This document shows, piece by piece, positions 14,624 to 18,293 of a DNA stretch of 18,293 nt. This DNA comes from JBLHGU01 sp047615875 (GTDB lineage Bacteria > Pseudomonadota > Gammaproteobacteria > Arenicellales > CAJQKF01), in the NCBI GenBank assembly GCA_047615875.1, contig JBLHGU010000102.1, positions 1-18,293 on the forward strand. Direction: 5' to 3'. Both the position numbers and the translations under genes were made by a program. The notes under the pieces are model-generated. The model did not search any database. It was not told where the DNA came from and saw only the letters and a program-made list of their open reading frames with translations. Numbering within the stretch: position 1 is the stretch's first letter; each line of letters starts with the position of its first letter.

Positions 14624-15103
14624 TCAGATGCTTTGCCCTAACGATACTGCCGGGGACACCTGAATGGTTAGCCAACAACCTTCGCATTGCGGTGTATCGC
14701 CTTTTCCAACAACCCATTGAAAGCCAACCAGGCCACCGTCTTGATCCATCACTTTTACCGCAAACATGGCAAGTTGTGCGTTCTCGGAAAACAACTTAAT
14801 CTCGTGGGATCTATGGTTTAACAACTGTTCGTAAGCGGGCATTCGCATCATTTTAGCAAATCGCCCGACTGGACCTGTTATTTTTAGATTATCGGGATGT
14901 GCAAATGCAAACGTCTGTTCAACACCCGCATCAGGATAAGGACTGTCATTGTCCATTAGCGATGATAATTGCAATTTAACTACCTGCTCTGGTCCATATT
15001 CGGTCGATGGCGAAACAAATTCGTCAGCAAAGGTTATCGATGTCGACGTTATAAGTACCAAAGCGAACAACAATTGGCTTGCAACTACTTTAGTTAAGAA
15101 CAT
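14624..15103 (-). CDS. DUF4864 domain-containing secreted protein
   Basis: From ATG 15101-15103 the product has 159 residues; TGAGGG at 15113-15118 (minus strand) is well placed for this start, better than for the GTG three codons upstream. It has a signal peptide (about 1-25, LLFALVLITSTSITFADEF). The rest resembles DUF4864: PDAGVEQTFAFAHPDN, GPVGRFAKMMRMPAYEQLL, then SENAQLAMFAVKVMDQDGGL and FQWVVGKGDTPQCEGCWLTI. This family folds like nuclear transport factor 2 proteins, and no function is known to me. It is the first gene of the minus-strand unit DUF4864-SDR-CHMI and is divergent from the dioxygenase gene. Confidence 0.75.
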   Translation of the reverse strand: MFLTKVVASQLLFALVLITSTSITFADEFVSPSTEYGPEQVVKLQLSSLMDNDSPYPDAGVEQTFAFAHPDNLKITGPVGRFAKMMRMPAYEQLLNHRSHEIKLFSENAQLAMFAVKVMDQDGGLVGFQWVVGKGDTPQCEGCWLTIQVSPAVSLGQSI

Positions 15104-15298
15104 GGCTATCACCCTCAGGACCGGTTACACCGTAAGTGGTATTACAATTTATAATACTCTACTCTAAAATTACAATTGGCAGGGAATTTCGGTCACGTGC
15201 CTTGAGAATTTCCAATTATTAATGATGTCGGGGCTTTTATACTCAGTTTCGTTTATAAACATGTATGTGTACTTGTCAGCCTTTTTCAGAGACATAAA

Positions 15299-16297
15299 GT
15301 GAGCAATTTTGCAGTTCCATTTCCAGAAGTTTTGCCTCAGGGCTATAGCTGGTTTGAAGACGAACCGGCTTTTAACCCAAAGCGTCACCTGGCCCTTGAG
15401 CGACCAAACAAGATCCTATATTTGTCGGAATTGGGTTATTCCCAGGCGGAGATCGATCAAAAAGCATCCCCTGTAGCGACATCATCACCTTTTAAGGTGT
15501 TGTCGGAAGAAGGCGCTAACATATTACTGAATGTGGCTAGGAATCTTCGACAACACTCAATCAGCTGTGAGCGCATAGATAATATGGTACGTGGGGGCTG
15601 TTATCGGTCCAGATTCTTACGAGACCTTTGCATTGACCCATCATTGACAGACTTAATGTGTGAAATATATCAGACCGATGTCGCACCCCATACTATGCCT
15701 GTGCACCTGGGACATATGAATTTCGCTCCGGATGACCTGAGCCACGCTGTGGACAAGTGGCACCACGATACATTGCCGTTAGATTTTGTCATGTTAGTAA
15801 CCGATCCTGCTACTTTGGATGGTGGTCAATTCGAATATTTCATCGGCACCAAACACGAGATGGCCGAGCTGGCTAAACAGGGAAAAACGCCTCCACCTGA
15901 CAGAGTTTGCGCACCACAATTTTTCGGGCCTGGTTATGCGATTGCCTTGCATGGCGACATGGTGGTTCACCGCGGTGCGGCACTAAACAAACCCGGGGAA
16001 CGAGTGACTATGGTGAATGGATATGTAGCGATGAATACCGCTGGTGACGATCAACATCGACACATAGACCTTCGCCTGGTAGACGATCCCGAAGCGTTAT
16101 ATGTTGAATGGGCACGACATTCTGCCTGGCGCGCTCGGAATCGACTAGATACCTTACTTAAGCAAATGCAATTTACCTCCGATCCTATGAGTGTCTCAGC
16201 GCAGCTTCAAGAAGCTGTGAAGGATGTAACCGCGGCCATTAAAGATATGTCCGATGATGGAGAACATCAAATGCATCACTACGAGAAAACAGAATGA
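15299..16297 (+). CDS. Fe(II)/2-oxoglutarate-dependent dioxygenase-like protein
   Basis: The product has 332 residues from a GTG start; no in-frame ATG is available nearby upstream. Key residues of the double-stranded beta-helix fit: His155-x-Asp157 in KWHHDTLPLD, distal His224 in GDMVVHRGAA, and Arg235 in GERVTMVNGY, which would bind 2-oxoglutarate (H-x10-R spacing). GGQFEYFIGT and FFGPGYAIALHGD fit the core strands. Such enzymes hydroxylate small molecules using O2 and 2-oxoglutarate. It resembles phytanoyl-CoA dioxygenase-type proteins only loosely, and the substrate is unknown. It is divergent from the DUF4864-SDR-CHMI unit, with 195 bases between the starts, so the two may share regulation. 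The C-terminus (QMHHYEKTE) is polar. Confidence 0.7.
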   Translation: MSNFAVPFPEVLPQGYSWFEDEPAFNPKRHLALERPNKILYLSELGYSQAEIDQKASPVATSSPFKVLSEEGANILLNVARNLRQHSISCERIDNMVRGGCYRSRFLRDLCIDPSLTDLMCEIYQTDVAPHTMPVHLGHMNFAPDDLSHAVDKWHHDTLPLDFVMLVTDPATLDGGQFEYFIGTKHEMAELAKQGKTPPPDRVCAPQFFGPGYAIALHGDMVVHRGAALNKPGERVTMVNGYVAMNTAGDDQHRHIDLRLVDDPEALYVEWARHSAWRARNRLDTLLKQMQFTSDPMSVSAQLQEAVKDVTAAIKDMSDDGEHQMHHYEKTE

Positions 16298-16368
16298 GTG
16301 GTTTCATAAACATAAGTTTCACCTATTAAGTCAGCTTATGCTCTGGCCCCCTGGATCATTAATATTGG

Positions 16369-17658
16369 ATGGAATTGAAAGTCGCAACAATGAAGAATGA
16401 AATGAAACAGGAAACATTTATTCCAGTTACACGATTTGCATTACGAGAAGCCTTAGTAAACCAAGCGGAAGAAAGCGGTGAAAAATCAACACTAGTTGAA
16501 CTCTTCCAAGTTCTAGGTCTTTGGCGGCATCAGGAATATTATCAGCGGCTATTAGTCCTGAAAGAATGCTATCTGCCATTTAGTCCAGATAGAGATACGG
16601 TCAGGGCTTTAACTTATTCCAAAGAGGAATTGACCCAACTGCAGAAAAAACTTATTCAGGGTGTTAACCATCTGTTAGAACGAGGAAATTATTCGCACAT
16701 AGATGAAGAACAACTAAATCTACTCTTCTCAACAAATTCAGCCCACGGCCTGAAACTTAGCGTCGATCAAACGGAATACGATGAAATGTTACTTTTCTCC
16801 AGAGGTATCGGTAGCGAAACTTTGGTGAAGCAAAACTGGCAGACATTTTTTAAGAAGCAAACGACAAAAATACCCACATTCAAAAGGCTCTTTTTACTAT
16901 TCAAACTTAAAGATGAAGATGCAAGAGTTGCCGAGCTGATGACAGAGCGGCAAGTCGATGAGAAGAAGGCCCGTAAGATAGTACAGCGAAATCGTCGGCA
17001 GTTACCCCGAGATGATAAGGGGAGTCATGTTTATCTTAAAATCTTCAAGAACATTCCTCAGGAAGATGTTGAGATGATGTTTCCCAACACCAATGTTCAA
17101 TTTAAGTTGTTTGACAAAATAAAGCTAACCGTAACGGCCGGTGGAGGCACAGTCGCCGGCGTTGCTAGTTCTGCAACCAAAATAGCTGCGGCAGCAGCCG
17201 CGGCCAATCCAATTACCCTGGCCGGTGGAATTCTGGGACTAAGCGGTATTGTATTAAGGCAGGTGTTGAGTTTTTTTAACACCCGTAATCGATACATGTT
17301 AACGTTATCAACACGTCTATACTTCCATGCTCTGGCGGATAATCGTGGTGCTCTCACATTACTCTGTGATCGCGGGGAGGAAGAAGATGTTAAAGAGGAA
17401 ATGCTTCTTTACTGGTTTTTACATCTTCGACCAACTTCTAAAGAAAAGCTGGACGGTTTACGTAAAAGAATAGAACAATATCTTTTTAAACAATTTGGAG
17501 TAGAGATTCGATTTGATCTTTACGATGCTCTGGAAAGACTGGAAGGAGATGGCCTGGCAACGACCGATGCACAGGGCATCGTTTCGGTAACCCAACCGGC
17601 ACAGGCAAGTGTTTTACTACAGCAAAAATTGCAGTCGGTATTTTTTGTCGAAACATAA
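16369..17658 (+). CDS. DUF3754 (TMEM143-like) membrane protein
   Basis: The product has 429 residues. An ATG at 16390 (MKNEMKQETFIPVTRFALRE) is an alternative start, and neither start has a strong ribosome-binding site. The opening TFIPVTRFALREAL is typical of DUF3754/TMEM143 proteins. The mid-part is charged, with a coiled-coil-like stretch (AELMTERQVDEKKARKIVQR). A conserved block follows: KIFKNIPQEDVEMMFPNTNV, then FKLFDKIKLTVTAGGG. Next is a small-residue hydrophobic hairpin (about 263-308, IAAAAAAANPITLAGGILGL), then RYMLTLSTRLYFHALADNRG, the family signature region. The end resembles a winged helix (LYDALERLEGDGLATTDAQG). It probably sits in the inner membrane. No biochemical function is known to me. 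Confidence 0.85.
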   Translation: MELKVATMKNEMKQETFIPVTRFALREALVNQAEESGEKSTLVELFQVLGLWRHQEYYQRLLVLKECYLPFSPDRDTVRALTYSKEELTQLQKKLIQGVNHLLERGNYSHIDEEQLNLLFSTNSAHGLKLSVDQTEYDEMLLFSRGIGSETLVKQNWQTFFKKQTTKIPTFKRLFLLFKLKDEDARVAELMTERQVDEKKARKIVQRNRRQLPRDDKGSHVYLKIFKNIPQEDVEMMFPNTNVQFKLFDKIKLTVTAGGGTVAGVASSATKIAAAAAAANPITLAGGILGLSGIVLRQVLSFFNTRNRYMLTLSTRLYFHALADNRGALTLLCDRGEEEDVKEEMLLYWFLHLRPTSKEKLDGLRKRIEQYLFKQFGVEIRFDLYDALERLEGDGLATTDAQGIVSVTQPAQASVLLQQKLQSVFFVET

Positions 17659-17814
17659 TCGATGGTTTCTTAGAACATCACATATCAGTTAGGTTGATAT
17701 TTATCTTAAACTTATGGAACCTTTTCATTAGGCTGTTCGTCTGTTATTAGCGAGAGTGATGCATTCACAACGAATGTATTGCGAATTTTCATTCCAACCT
17801 TGATAGGAACCGAA

Positions 17815-18171
17815 ATGGCTGATAAGTATTTAGTGAATTGTGCATATGGAACAGATAACCCTGAAAAAGCAACCATCGCATTTATTCTTGCTTTTGCAAG
17901 TTCAAAGTCAGCAGAAACTGCTGTATTTGCTACCGCTGGTGCCGCAAGTCTTTTCTGCGAAGATAATGCACCGGATATCCATGCCGAAGGCTATGAACCA
18001 ATAAATGGACTGATTGATGGATATATTGAAAATGGCGGAAAGATCTGGGTATGCCCTGCATGTGCCAAAGCAAAAGGAATTACTCAGGAAGATCTGATTC
18101 ACGGTGTGGAAATTGCCGGCGCACCTAAAACTATGGACTATCTTGCCAGCGGTGGAATGACCCTCATTTAA
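17815..18171 (+). CDS. DsrE/DsrF-like family protein
   Basis: From ATG 17815 the product has 118 residues. AGGA at 17805-17808 gives a clear ribosome-binding site for this start, and the homology begins at MADKYLVNCAYGTDNPEKAT. The fold marks are the N-terminal strand, AFASSKSAETAVFATAGAAS, and the C-terminal block GGKIWVCPACAKAKGI with Cys80 and Cys83. DsrE-family proteins often handle sulfur as persulfides or act in tRNA thiolation, but many members have no known role. A CxxC pair here could support thiol chemistry. No dsr, tus or sox genes are near. Confidence 0.85.
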   Translation: MADKYLVNCAYGTDNPEKATIAFILAFASSKSAETAVFATAGAASLFCEDNAPDIHAEGYEPINGLIDGYIENGGKIWVCPACAKAKGITQEDLIHGVEIAGAPKTMDYLASGGMTLI

Positions 18172-18203
18172 AAAGACAAAATGATAGACAGGGTAATCTG
18201 CTA

Positions 18204-18293
18204 ATGTATCATGAAGTATTTAGACAAGACGCTGAACGGGCCTCGCTTTCTCTGCAGTCGAATTGGCAGAAAACCCTGGGGAATAAATCCTCA
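18204..18293 (+). CDS. Start of an unidentified gene, 3' partial
   Basis: An open frame starts at ATG 18204, with AGGG at 18189-18192 about 11 bases upstream, and runs off the window end (30 codons: MYHEVFRQDAERASLSLQSN, then WQKTLGNKSS). The spacing after the DsrE gene (32 bases) suggests one operon. The sequence is too short to identify a family. A second frame from 18211 is also open to the end, so the call is tentative. Confidence 0.4.
   Translation, partial: MYHEVFRQDAERASLSLQSNWQKTLGNKSS

Overview
The window looks like chromosomal DNA from a Gram-negative, mid-GC bacterium. A gammaproteobacterium is my best guess, from the mix of genes (FKBP-rhodanese fusion, Yx(F/W/Y)xxD secreted repeat protein, serine-cycle type mcl-mtkA-mtkB, DsrE protein). 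No rRNA, tRNA, insertion sequence, phage gene or CRISPR array was seen.

Layout, left to right. 1-859 is the 3' end of a TPR regulatory protein, broken by a one-base frameshift. 923-1677 is an alpha/beta hydrolase, also frameshifted near its start. 1748-2521 is a periplasmic FKBP isomerase fused to a rhodanese domain. 2689-3303 is a HTH protein with an unusual C-terminal domain. 3686-5667 is a translationally coupled pair: a KAS III-type ketosynthase with an intact Cys-His-Asn triad, and a seven-helix membrane protein that ends in a Fis/PucR-like DNA-binding helix-turn-helix. 5953-6929 is a secreted protein with 72-bp repeats; its duplicated C-terminal domain has decayed. 7004-8182 (minus) is a DUF3095 cyclase-like protein, divergent from an AT-rich 310-bp control region. 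8493-11546 is the compact operon mcl-mtkA-mtkB, which converts malate to malyl-CoA and cleaves that to acetyl-CoA and glyoxylate. 11575-12662 (minus) is an ECF sigma factor with at least two lesions, overlapping an intact anti-sigma-like gene; a secreted Yx(F/W/Y)xxD protein lies upstream (12738-13145, minus). 13394-15103 (minus) is a three-gene unit: DUF4864 secreted protein, SDR oxidoreductase, CHMI-like isomerase. Divergent from it, 15299-16297 encodes a 2OG-Fe(II) dioxygenase. Then come a DUF3754 membrane protein, a DsrE-family protein and the first codons of another gene.

Two things stand out. The ketosynthase/membrane-HTH pair looks like a possible self-contained lipid-signal synthase and one-component membrane receptor with no kinase. 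Separately, four loci carry single-base frameshifts that can be repaired by adding back one base, and the sigma gene also has a 7-bp tandem duplication. This is either real gene decay or, for the single-base cases, consensus error in the assembly; the duplication and the W-to-stop change favour real mutation at two of the loci.
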